A stretch of 62,384 nt of DNA from an uncultured Lachnospiraceae bacterium (GTDB lineage Bacteria; Bacillota; Clostridia; Lachnospirales; Lachnospiraceae): NCBI GenBank assembly GCA_910587495.1, contig CAJUMT010000002.1, positions 1-62,384 on the forward strand, written 5' to 3'. Positions 9,084 through 16,530 of the stretch are shown in pieces (position 1 is the stretch's first letter; each line of letters begins with the position of its first letter). The notes under the pieces are model-generated. The model ran no database searches. It was not told the DNA's origin and worked only from the letters and a program-made list of their open reading frames with translations. The position numbers were made by a program, and so were the translations under genes.

Positions 9084-9086
9084 TGG

Positions 9087-9386
9087 TCAGTTTAATCCTA
9101 AAAGCCGTCCGGCGATCTTTCCGGAATCCGGCTGGTAGGTCCCGTCTGCAACCTGGCGGCTAAGCTCCTGAACCCGTTCCGGACCTGCGCCCCGGCTCAC
9201 CTGGGAGGCGGCGCTTTTTGCCAATATGCGGGCAAAACTGTCCTCCCCGTCCTGGCCGCTGCGCGGCCCGTTGATCGTTACCGTATCGTAATTACCTTTT
9301 GCTTTTCCGGACTGTGGCGCGCGTCTGCGCTGTGTAGAAACCGGTGTGCGGTAAGTGGTATCTATTGTCTGGAATTTAATGTTCAT
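9087..9386 (-). CDS. flgM: Anti-sigma-28 factor FlgM
   Basis: FlgM holds sigma-28 (FliA/SigD) inactive until the hook-basal body is complete, then is exported or turned over. The 99-residue product has a basic, disordered N-terminal half (STQRRRAPQSGKAKGNYDTV) and the conserved C-terminal helical part with VQELSRQVADGTYQPDSGKI, where the 'I..G.Y..D...IA..L' pattern is the FlgM signature. It is the first gene of the minus-strand operon, with GGAGG just upstream and a sigma-28-type promoter about 80-100 bp upstream, which would give the expected autoregulatory loop. Confidence 0.9.
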   Translation of the reverse strand: MNIKFQTIDTTYRTPVSTQRRRAPQSGKAKGNYDTVTINGPRSGQDGEDSFARILAKSAASQVSRGAGPERVQELSRQVADGTYQPDSGKIAGRLLGLN

Positions 9387-9462
9387 ACAAAAGCCTCCTT
9401 TCTACCTTGAAGAGTACAGGTGTTTTCTTCTTCTGGTATTACAAATCTATCTTTGTTAGTAT

Positions 9463-9489
9463 CTATCGGCATTTTTCGCGGAAAGATAA
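9463..9489 (-). promoter_or_regulatory. Sigma-28-type promoter for flgM operon
   Basis: Minus strand: TTATCTTT, 11-base spacer, GCCGATAG. The -10 matches the sigma-28 consensus GCCGATAA at 7 of 8 positions, the -35 matches TAAAGTTT at 5 of 8, and the spacing is exact. It reads toward flgM, a classic late gene. Confidence 0.65.
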
Positions 9490-9565
9490 GTTGTTCATTC
9501 GTATTTTCCCAAAATTTCACGGTGAATATTCAAAATGCAGCCTTGCATCCCATGAGAAAAAATGC

Positions 9566-9592
9566 TAATATAAATCTGGAATACGCCGATAT
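9566..9592 (+). promoter_or_regulatory. Sigma-28-type promoter for the FliK-like/FlhB-CTD operon
   Basis: Plus strand: TAATATAA, 11-base spacer, GCCGATAT; read the Bacillus way it is CTAAT-N16-CCGATAT. The -10 is 7 of 8 to consensus and the -35 is weaker. It lies 49 bp upstream of the start at 9641 and is divergent to the flgM promoter. Confidence 0.65.
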
Positions 9593-9640
9593 ATAGACGG
9601 TAAGTAATGAATTTTTATGCAGGCGGCAGCTGGAGGATAT

Positions 9641-11074
9641 ATGGCGAACATTTTACAGGTAACGACTCCTAATCTGAATACGGATAACCGGAATATACAA
9701 AGCCCGACGGACCCGAAGCATGCGGCGGACCCCACCGTCCGTAATCCTGCGGATCCTAACCGCGTAGTCCGCGCGGATAACAGGGATGGTCAGCAGACAG
9801 GGAACACCACCCAGGATGATCTGCTCTCCGTGATCAATTATGAGAGTAATTACGGCGCTTTTGTCAAGAGTCTGGGTGAGAATTCTGATCTGGCTACTGC
9901 CCTTGAGAGCCTGTTGTTCGGCGATATGGCGGGGCTTTTGGAAGCCGGGCAGGATGTGGGCGCGCTGGTAGATCAGTTCCTCATGACGCTTCGTATGGAT
10001 TCGCCCCAGGAGCTTTTTGATTTTCTTCAGGGTCAGCAGGACCTGCAGGCGCGGTTTACAGGAGATTTTTTTAATCAGCTTCGTTATATGCTGACACAGG
10101 ATACGTCAGCCAGTTTTAAAGAAGCGGCCCTTGCCTTTTTAAAAGGATATAATAATTATACTTCCGGCGGGCATCTTTTACAGCAGCTTCATTCTCTTAT
10201 GGACGATATTGAACAGCTGCTGCAGCGCTCTTTCAGGGAAGAGTTCAGGGAGATGGCCGATGCGATGAACTGGGAGGCGGCCAATGGGGATACGGCGCAG
10301 AACGCGTCCCTGATCAGCGGAAGGATGATTCCTTTCTTATCTAAATACATATCAGCCACACATGATTACGGTCCCATTCGGGATGCTACCATGCTCTTGA
10401 TTTTTAATGCGGTTCGCTATCAGGACGGAGAAAAAGGGATTCTGGAGCGGCTTTTGGAACGTCTGGCGGACAGCCGGGATTTTGAGAGAATGTTCAAAGG
10501 CGACGCGCAGGAGAGTTTTGCGAAGCTTTTGGACGGCGGTCCTTCCACAGCGCAGCGTGCCGTGATGAAAGATTTTGCCGACAGTTTGTCAGGACTTCTT
10601 TTAAGGGGCGCCAACGGGCAGGCCGGCCTGGAAAATGTGCAGCAGTTTTATACGATCATGAACGGCATGCTTTTGAATGAAAGCGTGTATATGCCGCTTC
10701 TTCATTTTATTATTCCTTTTCAGCTAGAGGGGAATAATGTAGTATCAGAGATGTGGGTTGATCCGGATGCCAGAAAGGACAAGGAAGACGGAGGCAGACA
10801 GGTCAAGCTGTTTTTAAAATTTGACGTCCAGGGACTGGGAAAGTTTGAAATGGTCATGATGCTGCAGGACAGGGAGTCCAAGATGCAGCTTTACGTTCCT
10901 TCTGCCCTGAGGAAACAGAACAAAAAGATCCAAACGGACGTATCGGAGATACTGAAGAAAAATGGCCTGAGGCTCAGCCAGCTCTCTATATATGAACGGA
11001 TACGAGACCGGAGGATAGACGAAGTCTTTCCGGAAATCCGGGAGAAGGAGAAAACGATCAATGTCAGAATTTGA
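9641..11074 (+). CDS. FliK-like flagellar hook-length control protein
   Basis: A 477-residue soluble protein. Its last 90 residues follow the FliK C-terminal pattern: KLFLKFDVQGLGKFEMVMML, with the LG that FliK domains use, then a strand-strand-helix stretch and EILKKNGLRLSQLSIYE. The N-terminal 60 residues are Asp/Asn/Pro/Thr-rich and look disordered, as expected for an exported ruler-type protein; the middle is helical. FliK switches export specificity by contacting the FlhB C-terminal domain, and the next gene encodes exactly such a domain. The ATG at 9641 was preferred over the in-frame ATG at 9617 because TGGAGG sits 5 bases upstream. B. subtilis has a comparable ylqG-ylqH pair. Confidence 0.65.
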   Translation: MANILQVTTPNLNTDNRNIQSPTDPKHAADPTVRNPADPNRVVRADNRDGQQTGNTTQDDLLSVINYESNYGAFVKSLGENSDLATALESLLFGDMAGLLEAGQDVGALVDQFLMTLRMDSPQELFDFLQGQQDLQARFTGDFFNQLRYMLTQDTSASFKEAALAFLKGYNNYTSGGHLLQQLHSLMDDIEQLLQRSFREEFREMADAMNWEAANGDTAQNASLISGRMIPFLSKYISATHDYGPIRDATMLLIFNAVRYQDGEKGILERLLERLADSRDFERMFKGDAQESFAKLLDGGPSTAQRAVMKDFADSLSGLLLRGANGQAGLENVQQFYTIMNGMLLNESVYMPLLHFIIPFQLEGNNVVSEMWVDPDARKDKEDGGRQVKLFLKFDVQGLGKFEMVMMLQDRESKMQLYVPSALRKQNKKIQTDVSEILKKNGLRLSQLSIYERIRDRRIDEVFPEIREKEKTINVRI

Positions 11075-11438
11075 TGAACTGATGCGGCAGAAAGCCGTAG
11101 CGCTGAAATATAATCCGGACAAAAACGGGGCGCCAGTCATCGTGGCTTCCGGTATGGGATATCTGGCGGAGAAGATTACGGAGACCGCTATGGAAGCGGG
11201 CGTTCCTGTTTATGAGGATGATTCTTTGGCAACACTCTTAACTCAGTTAAAGTTAGGGGCGGAGATTCCCCGGGAATTGTACCAGGCGATCGTAGATATA
11301 TATATATATTTCATAGGATATGTACCCGGTCAGGAAGCGCAGGCGGAGAGCGAACCTGCACAGGAGCCGGAGAATATGGCGGAGGAACCGCCGGTTATAG
11401 AGCTTGAAGAAGAAAAGACGGCGCCGGAAGAACTGTAG
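11061..11438 (+). CDS. Free-standing FlhB C-terminal-like domain (YlqH-like)
   Basis: A 125-residue protein whose first 90 residues match the cytoplasmic domain of FlhB/YscU export-gate proteins: AVALKYNPDKNGAPVIVASG, GYLAEKITETAMEAGVPVYE, then LATLLTQLKLGAEIPRELYQ and an aromatic end (IYIYFIGY). There are no transmembrane helices, and the NPTH autocleavage loop of full FlhB is replaced by NPDK. A Glu/Pro-rich acidic tail follows. The gene overlaps the FliK-like gene by 14 bp, with AAGGAG upstream. B. subtilis YlqH is the known analogue. A role in modulating FliK-FlhB switching is inferred. Confidence 0.8.
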   Translation: MSEFDELMRQKAVALKYNPDKNGAPVIVASGMGYLAEKITETAMEAGVPVYEDDSLATLLTQLKLGAEIPRELYQAIVDIYIYFIGYVPGQEAQAESEPAQEPENMAEEPPVIELEEEKTAPEEL

Positions 11439-11508
11439 CATATAAAGATGCATCACAGGTATCCGGCAGTCATATATATGTCCAAAGGAAAAAAGGAGCA
11501 AAATACAT

Positions 11509-12588
11509 ATGACATCAGCAACAACGGCTGTTTCGCTGAGCCAGGCGCAGCAGGTACAGCAAAAACAGCAGTCTAAGCCGGAGGGAGTATCCGGCCTTTT
11601 CAAGTCCCTGTTTGACGGGGCCAAAAGCAGTACATCAGAAAGCATGGATGCCATTTTTGAGGAGGCGGCGTCTATATACGGGATTTCGTCCGGTTTGCTT
11701 AAAGCAGTAGCCAGGGCAGAGTCAAATTTTAATCCTCAGGCGGTATCTCATGCAGGCGCTTTGGGCGTTATGCAGCTTATGCCGTCCACAGCCAGCGCCT
11801 TGGGTGTTTCGGATCCTTTTAACGCAAGGCAGAATATCATGGGCGGGGCGAAGTATTTGAAAACACAGCTGGAGCGCTTCGGCGGAAATATAAGTCTGGC
11901 GCTGGCCGCTTACAATGCCGGACCTGGCAGCGTGGAAAAATACGGCGGCGTTCCGCCTTACGCGGAGACGCAGAATTATGTAAAAAAAGTGATTTCTTAT
12001 ATGGATGACGCATCCCTTCAGGCGAATACGACAGTGCGAACGGAGGTGCCTAGTGCGGGCTATGAATCGGCTTCTATAAACAATATGTCGGACAGTACGG
12101 CTTCCAACGGATACCTGGATGGGCTTTATACTGCCCTGAAAGCGTTTGGGGGCATGGGAAGCCTGGGCGGCAATCCGGCGGCGGTAGGCAGCTTTCCAGG
12201 CGGCAGCGAGGATACTTCCCTTATGGGTTCGTCCCTGGGAGGTGTCGGCGGGCTGGGGATGCTGGGAAGCCTGGGTTCCTCTGCGCTTGGGTTGCTTGGG
12301 AATACGTCCGGCGCATCGGCGCTTGGAAGCTACGGTACTTCTGCTTTGGCCGGACTGGGCGGCTCGTATGGTTCGTCCGCGTTGACAGGTACGGGAAGCC
12401 TTTATGGCATGTCTTCTGTCTATGGCTCGTCTTCGGATCTGTTGAATCTGCTTTTTGACAATGTCACCCAAAGCGAAGACGGGGAGACGATATCAATGGA
12501 TAAAAAGAGTTTTTATAATCTGGTGGAACTGCTGCGCATGCAGATGATGATGCGTGCCGGCAGTCAGACCGGTTCTGCTATCGTATGA
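11509..12588 (+). CDS. Lytic transglycosylase with SLT domain, flagellum-associated
   Basis: This cleaves the MurNAc-GlcNAc bond of peptidoglycan; in flagellar loci such enzymes open the wall for the rod. Residues 45-165 form an SLT domain with the catalytic Glu71 in AVARAESNFNPQAVS, the GALGVMQLMPSTA motif at 83-95 and LALAAYNAGPGSV at 130-142. There is no signal peptide, so export may go through the flagellar apparatus, as for FlgJ. Residues 185-320 are a Gly/Ser/Leu-rich repeat tail (many LG, GGLG and GSYG steps), an unusual low-complexity linker, followed by a short helical end. It sits 70 bp after the FlhB-like gene. Confidence 0.85.
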   Translation: MTSATTAVSLSQAQQVQQKQQSKPEGVSGLFKSLFDGAKSSTSESMDAIFEEAASIYGISSGLLKAVARAESNFNPQAVSHAGALGVMQLMPSTASALGVSDPFNARQNIMGGAKYLKTQLERFGGNISLALAAYNAGPGSVEKYGGVPPYAETQNYVKKVISYMDDASLQANTTVRTEVPSAGYESASINNMSDSTASNGYLDGLYTALKAFGGMGSLGGNPAAVGSFPGGSEDTSLMGSSLGGVGGLGMLGSLGSSALGLLGNTSGASALGSYGTSALAGLGGSYGSSALTGTGSLYGMSSVYGSSSDLLNLLFDNVTQSEDGETISMDKKSFYNLVELLRMQMMMRAGSQTGSAIV

Positions 12589-12613
12589 GAATAAGCGTGA
12601 GGGGGATATACAT

Positions 12614-13255
12614 ATGACATTAAAAGATTGTGACAACTGTCTGGTCTATGGTTCGGATAAGAGACCGCTAGCCAGAGCCAGGGTTGTACAGTTGGGAGAG
12701 GACGAGATTCAGCTTTTTTTCAGCAGTTATAAACTGCGCAATGCCAGGCTTCGGACAATTGTGGATTTTTATGACGGACAGCAGGGTTTAGTCCGTAGTT
12801 TATGTGAGCTTGTGCTGAAAAAGAATCAGTCGCCTAACAGGATCATTGAACCGTGGATGGCAGACGGGACTATATTGAAGGTTTACGACGTACTCCAGAG
12901 GCAGAAAGACTTGCGGGTGAAAGTACATATTAACCTGGAGTGTATAACGCCGCAGGGCTATCGCTTTACAGGAATTATACAAAACATCAGTGCGGGCGGC
13001 GTATTTCTGGCGGCGGACCAGAAAATGAATCCGGGACAGCTTATTTCGTTCAGACATGCATTCAAAGAAGAACCTGTCGAGTTCAGTGTCAGAGTAATTC
13101 GAAGACAGGAGATACTGGCGCAGGGCGGCTATGGCTATGGCTGCCAGTTTGTAGATCTCTCTTCCAGAGACGAATCTGATATTCGGAAGTTTGTCTATAA
13201 TAAACAGATCGAAAAGCAGTTGAAAAGAAAAACAAGGAATCAGGGGATATCATGA
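12614..13255 (+). CDS. PilZ-domain protein, YcgR-like, with altered RxxxR
   Basis: A 213-residue protein with an N-terminal YcgR-like domain (about 1-90) and a C-terminal PilZ domain (about 93-205), the layout of c-di-GMP-responsive flagellar brakes. The second PilZ motif is intact (NISAGG, Asn124 to Gly129). The first motif, normally RxxxR, reads LQRQKDLRV: Arg96 and Arg101 are present, but the position that should hold the first Arg is Gln97. Binding may be altered. The ATG at 12614 has GGGGGATA upstream; a longer in-frame start would overlap the transglycosylase gene. It overlaps the following GT2 gene by 4 bp. Confidence 0.85.
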   Translation: MTLKDCDNCLVYGSDKRPLARARVVQLGEDEIQLFFSSYKLRNARLRTIVDFYDGQQGLVRSLCELVLKKNQSPNRIIEPWMADGTILKVYDVLQRQKDLRVKVHINLECITPQGYRFTGIIQNISAGGVFLAADQKMNPGQLISFRHAFKEEPVEFSVRVIRRQEILAQGGYGYGCQFVDLSSRDESDIRKFVYNKQIEKQLKRKTRNQGIS

Positions 13256-14328
13256 AGATAAATCTGGTCATGATCGTGAAAAACGAAGCCCGTTCTTTAA
13301 AAAAATGCCTGCAGGCCGCGAAGCCTCTGGTTGACAGGATATTGATTACAGATACAGGGTCTACAGATAAGACTGTGGAAATTGCAGATATGATGGGGGC
13401 GGCGGTCAGCGAGTTCACCTGGGTGGACGACTTTTCCGCCGCCCGTAATTTTGCCCTGGATCAGTCGGACGCGGACTGGAATCTGGTGCTGGATGCGGAT
13501 GAATACTTGAGGCCTTTCGACCGAAAAAGGCTGGAAAAACTTCTGTCCGCTAAAGAAGGGCTGTGGTATGGGGGAATTACCAGGTATGATTCCTACAGAG
13601 ATGAAAACGGAATCAGCGTAAGTACTTCCATCCTTCCCCGTCTGCTTCCCGGCGGCGTCCGTTATGCAGGACGTATTCACGAACAGCCTATGGGCGACTA
13701 TCCTTGCTATGCCCTTCCGTTGTCGGCGGACCATGACGGCTATCTGTATGAGGATAAAGGGGAACGCAACCTGGCTTACCTTAAGAAAACGGTAAGAGAA
13801 GAGCCGCAGGACCCATACTATCAGTTTCAGCTTGCGTCCACCCTTAGGAATTTAAAAAGGACGGAAGAAAGCCTGCCGTATTTTCGCGAATTTTACCGCC
13901 TTTCAAGTCGGCTGGAAGCTTATCGTGTAAACGGCGTAGTGTTGTATTTATATACGCTTCTGGATGTGGGGACGGTAGCCTGCCTGGATGAAGCGTTTCG
14001 GGTGATCGAGCAGGAAGAGCCGCATTTGGGCGGTTTTGCAGATTTTTGCTTTGTGTGCGGACTTTTTTATATGAAGCTGGTGCTTTCGGATGTGACGCGC
14101 TATGTGGGTCTTTTGCCGAATATTGAGCGCTGCTATTTAAAGTGTCTTGAGATAGGGGAACGTCCCGAAGCCGGCGGCGTCGTGGGTACAGGCTCTTTTA
14201 AGGCGGCGTATAATCTGGGGACCTGGTATGAAGTGTCAGGGCAGGAGGCGCTTGCAAAAGAATATTATCAAAAAGCTGCCAGGGAAGGGTACGCTCCGGC
14301 GGCAGAGCGTTTGAAGGTAAGGAAATAG
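13252..14328 (+). CDS. GT2 glycosyltransferase with tetratricopeptide-like C-terminus
   Basis: A GT-A fold transferase: residues 1-10 are MKINLVMIVK with NE following, the sugar-nucleotide loop LITDTGSTDKT is at 31-41, and the metal-binding DAD lies at 81-83 in WNLVLDADEYL. The C-terminal half (about 175-358) is helical, with TPR/Sel1-like repeats such as LGTWYEVSGQEALAKEYYQK. This is a two-domain form often seen near motility genes. There is no membrane anchor, so it works in the cytoplasm. It starts with an ATGA overlap with the PilZ gene, so it belongs to the flagellar operon; flagellin or another flagellar protein is a plausible acceptor (inference). Confidence 0.82.
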   Translation: MKINLVMIVKNEARSLKKCLQAAKPLVDRILITDTGSTDKTVEIADMMGAAVSEFTWVDDFSAARNFALDQSDADWNLVLDADEYLRPFDRKRLEKLLSAKEGLWYGGITRYDSYRDENGISVSTSILPRLLPGGVRYAGRIHEQPMGDYPCYALPLSADHDGYLYEDKGERNLAYLKKTVREEPQDPYYQFQLASTLRNLKRTEESLPYFREFYRLSSRLEAYRVNGVVLYLYTLLDVGTVACLDEAFRVIEQEEPHLGGFADFCFVCGLFYMKLVLSDVTRYVGLLPNIERCYLKCLEIGERPEAGGVVGTGSFKAAYNLGTWYEVSGQEALAKEYYQKAAREGYAPAAERLKVRK

Positions 14329-14337
14329 GTTCGGCGC

Positions 14338-14364
14338 TTATTTTTTCCATAAAAAGGACGATAT
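14338..14364 (+). promoter_or_regulatory. Sigma-28-type promoter for the FliD-like gene
   Basis: TTATTTTT, 11-base spacer, GACGATAT. The -10 differs from GCCGATAA at two positions, and the -35 8-mer is identical to the one found upstream of the 16531 gene. It lies about 70 bp upstream of the 14435 start. A short hairpin (GGTAT/ATACC, 14405-14418) sits in the leader just before AGGAG. Confidence 0.55.
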
Positions 14365-14434
14365 ATTAGAATAGCAGGACTGTGTGATTCCTGCCAAGTA
14401 AACAGGTATTCTGATACCAGAAAGGAGATCATGT

Positions 14435-15325
14435 ATGACAACAAGTTCTATATCCGGTTATAATTCTTTACTGGATTACCAAAGCTGGGTTGACAGCGCG
14501 AATTCCAGGACGGAATCTATGCGGGATAAGATCGATTCAACTTCTTCCACAAGCAGTACCAGCAGCAATAAGAATACGAGCAGTTCCAGCAGTGTGGATA
14601 CTTCCAGCTCCTCTGTATTTCTGATGAATTATCAGATGTCTCTGACGGACTTAGAAGCTGCGTCCTCTAAGCTTCGCCTCGGCGAAAAGGACAATGTGTT
14701 CTCAAACTATGAGAGCGCACTTAGCAAGCTTTCCAAAGCTTCCACAGATGAAGAAAGAGAGACGGCGCAGGCCGCGGTGGACAAGGCGAAAGAAGATATC
14801 GTGACAGCGATGAATGATTTCGCGGATAAGTATAATAAAACCTTATCCTTCCTTGAGAGTAACGAGAGCCGCAGCGCAACCGTTTCCAGTCAGCTTTCTT
14901 CCATGAAGAGTGCGGTGATGACCAATAACGCTCTGAAGACAGTCGGCATGGGAATGGACGTATATGGTAAGATTCATGTGGATGAAAAAGAGCTGAATAA
15001 AGCTTTAGACGAAACTTATGTCCATGTGAAAGAAACCATGGGCGGACAGTTTGGCATCGCAGAGCGGGTTGGCTCCAAAGCTACTTCCGTATTGGATTCT
15101 TCTGTTGACAGGGTTTTGGGCAATTCCAAATCTTCATCCGGAAGCGCAGACAGCACGGACGGAACCGGCAAGAGCAGCAGCTCCGGATCAAAGAGCAAAT
15201 CTTCTGCTTTAGAGAGTGCATCCATGCCTGATTCGCTTACATCTTTCTACAACTTTGCAAGATCGGGCGCATTTAACTTAAGCAACTACTATGCAGTAGG
15301 CATGCTGCTGAACACAGTAGGTTAG
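14435..15325 (+). CDS. Orphan FliD C-terminal-like secreted flagellar protein
   Basis: A 296-residue Ser/Thr-rich protein. Residues 95-215 follow the FliD C-terminal pattern: ALSKLSKASTDEERE, MNDFADKYNKTLSFLE, then GMGMDVYGKIHVDEKELNKA, and MGGQFGIAERVGSKATSVLD, which mirrors the FliD 'D..G.L..D...F..AL...GIA.rl' block. The N-terminal 60 residues and a stretch at 230-265 are almost pure Ser/Thr/Gly/Lys linkers. There is no signal peptide, so export would be via the flagellar type III route. It sits behind its own sigma-28-type promoter with AGGAG before the ATG. It could be a secreted cap-like adhesin or an assembly factor; I do not recognise a characterised family. Confidence 0.6.
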   Translation: MTTSSISGYNSLLDYQSWVDSANSRTESMRDKIDSTSSTSSTSSNKNTSSSSSVDTSSSSVFLMNYQMSLTDLEAASSKLRLGEKDNVFSNYESALSKLSKASTDEERETAQAAVDKAKEDIVTAMNDFADKYNKTLSFLESNESRSATVSSQLSSMKSAVMTNNALKTVGMGMDVYGKIHVDEKELNKALDETYVHVKETMGGQFGIAERVGSKATSVLDSSVDRVLGNSKSSSGSADSTDGTGKSSSSGSKSKSSALESASMPDSLTSFYNFARSGAFNLSNYYAVGMLLNTVG

Positions 15326-15337
15326 ACAAAAACACCA

Positions 15338-15373
15338 GGAAGCAGACGGTTTTTCTTCTGGCCGCCTGCTTCC
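15338..15373. terminator. Hairpin between FliD-like gene and C39 peptidase gene
   Basis: GGAAGCAG (15338-15345) pairs with CTGCTTCC (15366-15373), extended inward by CGG/CCG. On the minus strand the stem is followed by TGGTGTTTTTG, a T-run, so it probably terminates the peptidase gene. On the + strand the following bases are only weakly T-rich. Confidence 0.6.
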
Positions 15374-15399
15374 GGATTTATAATAAAGAGTATGGAAAG

Positions 15400-16359
15400 T
15401 TATGGTTGTACGGCCCACAACGGGGCGCCGTCGTCATAGCTTTTTTTCAGTTCTGATAAAAGCTGCTCTAAATCCCATTCCTGCATACAGTTTTCATAAT
15501 TGGCCGGGTCTGCGATACGGATGTTGCCGTCGTCTAAAATTTTGGTAAACAATACAAAATGTCCCCCCTGCGTCAGAGATCCCCGTCCCATCAAGGCGAC
15601 CAGGATATGGCCGGAAGATAAAAGCTCTTCTGCATGCTCCCGGGAGTAATCGGTCACGCTTGTTACGTCAAGGCCGTGGGCTTCCAGAGCATCCGGAATC
15701 AGGGCATGGTAAGAACCGCCGTGGAGGGCATAATAGCCGTTGTCCGCAGACCACTGCGCCATCTCTACCGGCGTGACAGAGGTTTCTGTAAAGCTATTAA
15801 TCAGCATGGCTACTGCCGCAGGCCCACAGCCGTATTTACTCATACGGTCGTAGCCGCCGTACAAAAAGCCGCGCCATCTGCTGTCTCCCTGATTGTAGTA
15901 AAGCATGGGTCCGCAGCCGGTGTCCAGCATGACGATATAAGCGGAATCCAATGTGGGCGCGTCTTCATAATCCAGCTCGGACACGTCGCCGAGCCGGGCA
16001 GATTCTTCTATGTAAGGGATGTCTTCGCCGGTATCCGGAATTGATTCTGCCAGAGGCGTCGGTTCGTCAGAAAGAGAAACGTCTGCCATTTGCATACTTT
16101 TGCCGCCTGGGTCTGACTGGGATGTAGCAAGCCTGTCAAAGCAGGTATCCGCAAAAGAAGAGACATGTTCCGATATATATGCTTTTGCAGATCTGGCTGT
16201 GAGCAGGACGTCTTCCGGTGTAAATGGACGGTACATAACATATAAGCTGATCAGGATTGTGGCTGTGCAGACAAAAATTCCTGCATATAAAAGTCCGGAA
16301 AATAATTTATTATTTCGCATAGTATTAATATTTCTATATGGGATTATTTTTTGTTTCAT
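15400..16359 (-). CDS. Membrane-anchored C39-like cysteine peptidase
   Basis: A 319-residue protein with one transmembrane segment (about 20-42), then a Ser/Asp/Glu-rich linker and a papain-like C39 domain (about 150-319). The catalytic Cys is in YGCGPAAVAM (Cys178), the His in GGHFVLF (His267), and an Asp follows in IRIADPANY (284). The protein should be anchored in the membrane with the peptidase outside. There is no ABC transporter domain, so this is not a bacteriocin exporter; related stand-alone proteins are thought to process cell-wall or surface substrates. An alternative start at 16320 (MRNNK) is equally possible, since neither has a clear ribosome site. It is a single-gene unit. Confidence 0.78.
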   Translation of the reverse strand: MKQKIIPYRNINTMRNNKLFSGLLYAGIFVCTATILISLYVMYRPFTPEDVLLTARSAKAYISEHVSSFADTCFDRLATSQSDPGGKSMQMADVSLSDEPTPLAESIPDTGEDIPYIEESARLGDVSELDYEDAPTLDSAYIVMLDTGCGPMLYYNQGDSRWRGFLYGGYDRMSKYGCGPAAVAMLINSFTETSVTPVEMAQWSADNGYYALHGGSYHALIPDALEAHGLDVTSVTDYSREHAEELLSSGHILVALMGRGSLTQGGHFVLFTKILDDGNIRIADPANYENCMQEWDLEQLLSELKKSYDDGAPLWAVQP

Positions 16360-16420
16360 TATATCAATTCGTATTTTGCGTGTAAAGTCCCTATTTTAAG
16401 GGAAATAATCTCCTGCCGCA

Positions 16421-16447
16421 TTATTTTTTTATTAACAATGCCGATAA
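16421..16447 (+). promoter_or_regulatory. Sigma-28-type promoter for the large glycosyltransferase gene
   Basis: TTATTTTT, 11-base spacer, GCCGATAA. The -10 is an exact match to the sigma-28 consensus and the spacing is exact. It lies about 85 bp upstream of the 16531 start, pointing into it. Confidence 0.65.
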
Positions 16448-16473
16448 TGATAGTATGATTATGGCGTCCTTTA

Positions 16474-16503
16474 TGTCCGGTCGGACAGGCTAAGGTCCGC
16501 CTG
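16474..16503 (+). promoter_or_regulatory. Leader with mutually exclusive hairpins upstream of 16531
   Basis: TGTCCG-GT-CGGACA (16474-16487) is a tight inverted repeat. CGGAC (16482-16486) can instead pair with GTCCG at 16495-16499, and CAGGC (16486-16490) with GCCTG (16499-16503). The three options exclude each other. It could be an operator, a leader switch or a CsrA site (GGA present); no partner is proven. Confidence 0.3.
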
Positions 16504-16530
16504 GAAAATGAAAGAAGGAAGCAAAAAGCG

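Noticed and set aside
11294-11311. (AT)8 run in the FlhB-like gene as a phase-variable tract.
   Set aside because: It encodes IYIY at a place where the family normally has aromatic/hydrophobic residues, and it is short; no sign of variation.
15400-16359. A bacteriocin-processing ABC transporter.
   Set aside because: The C39-like domain is present, but no ATPase or six-helix transport domain and no double-glycine peptide gene is nearby.
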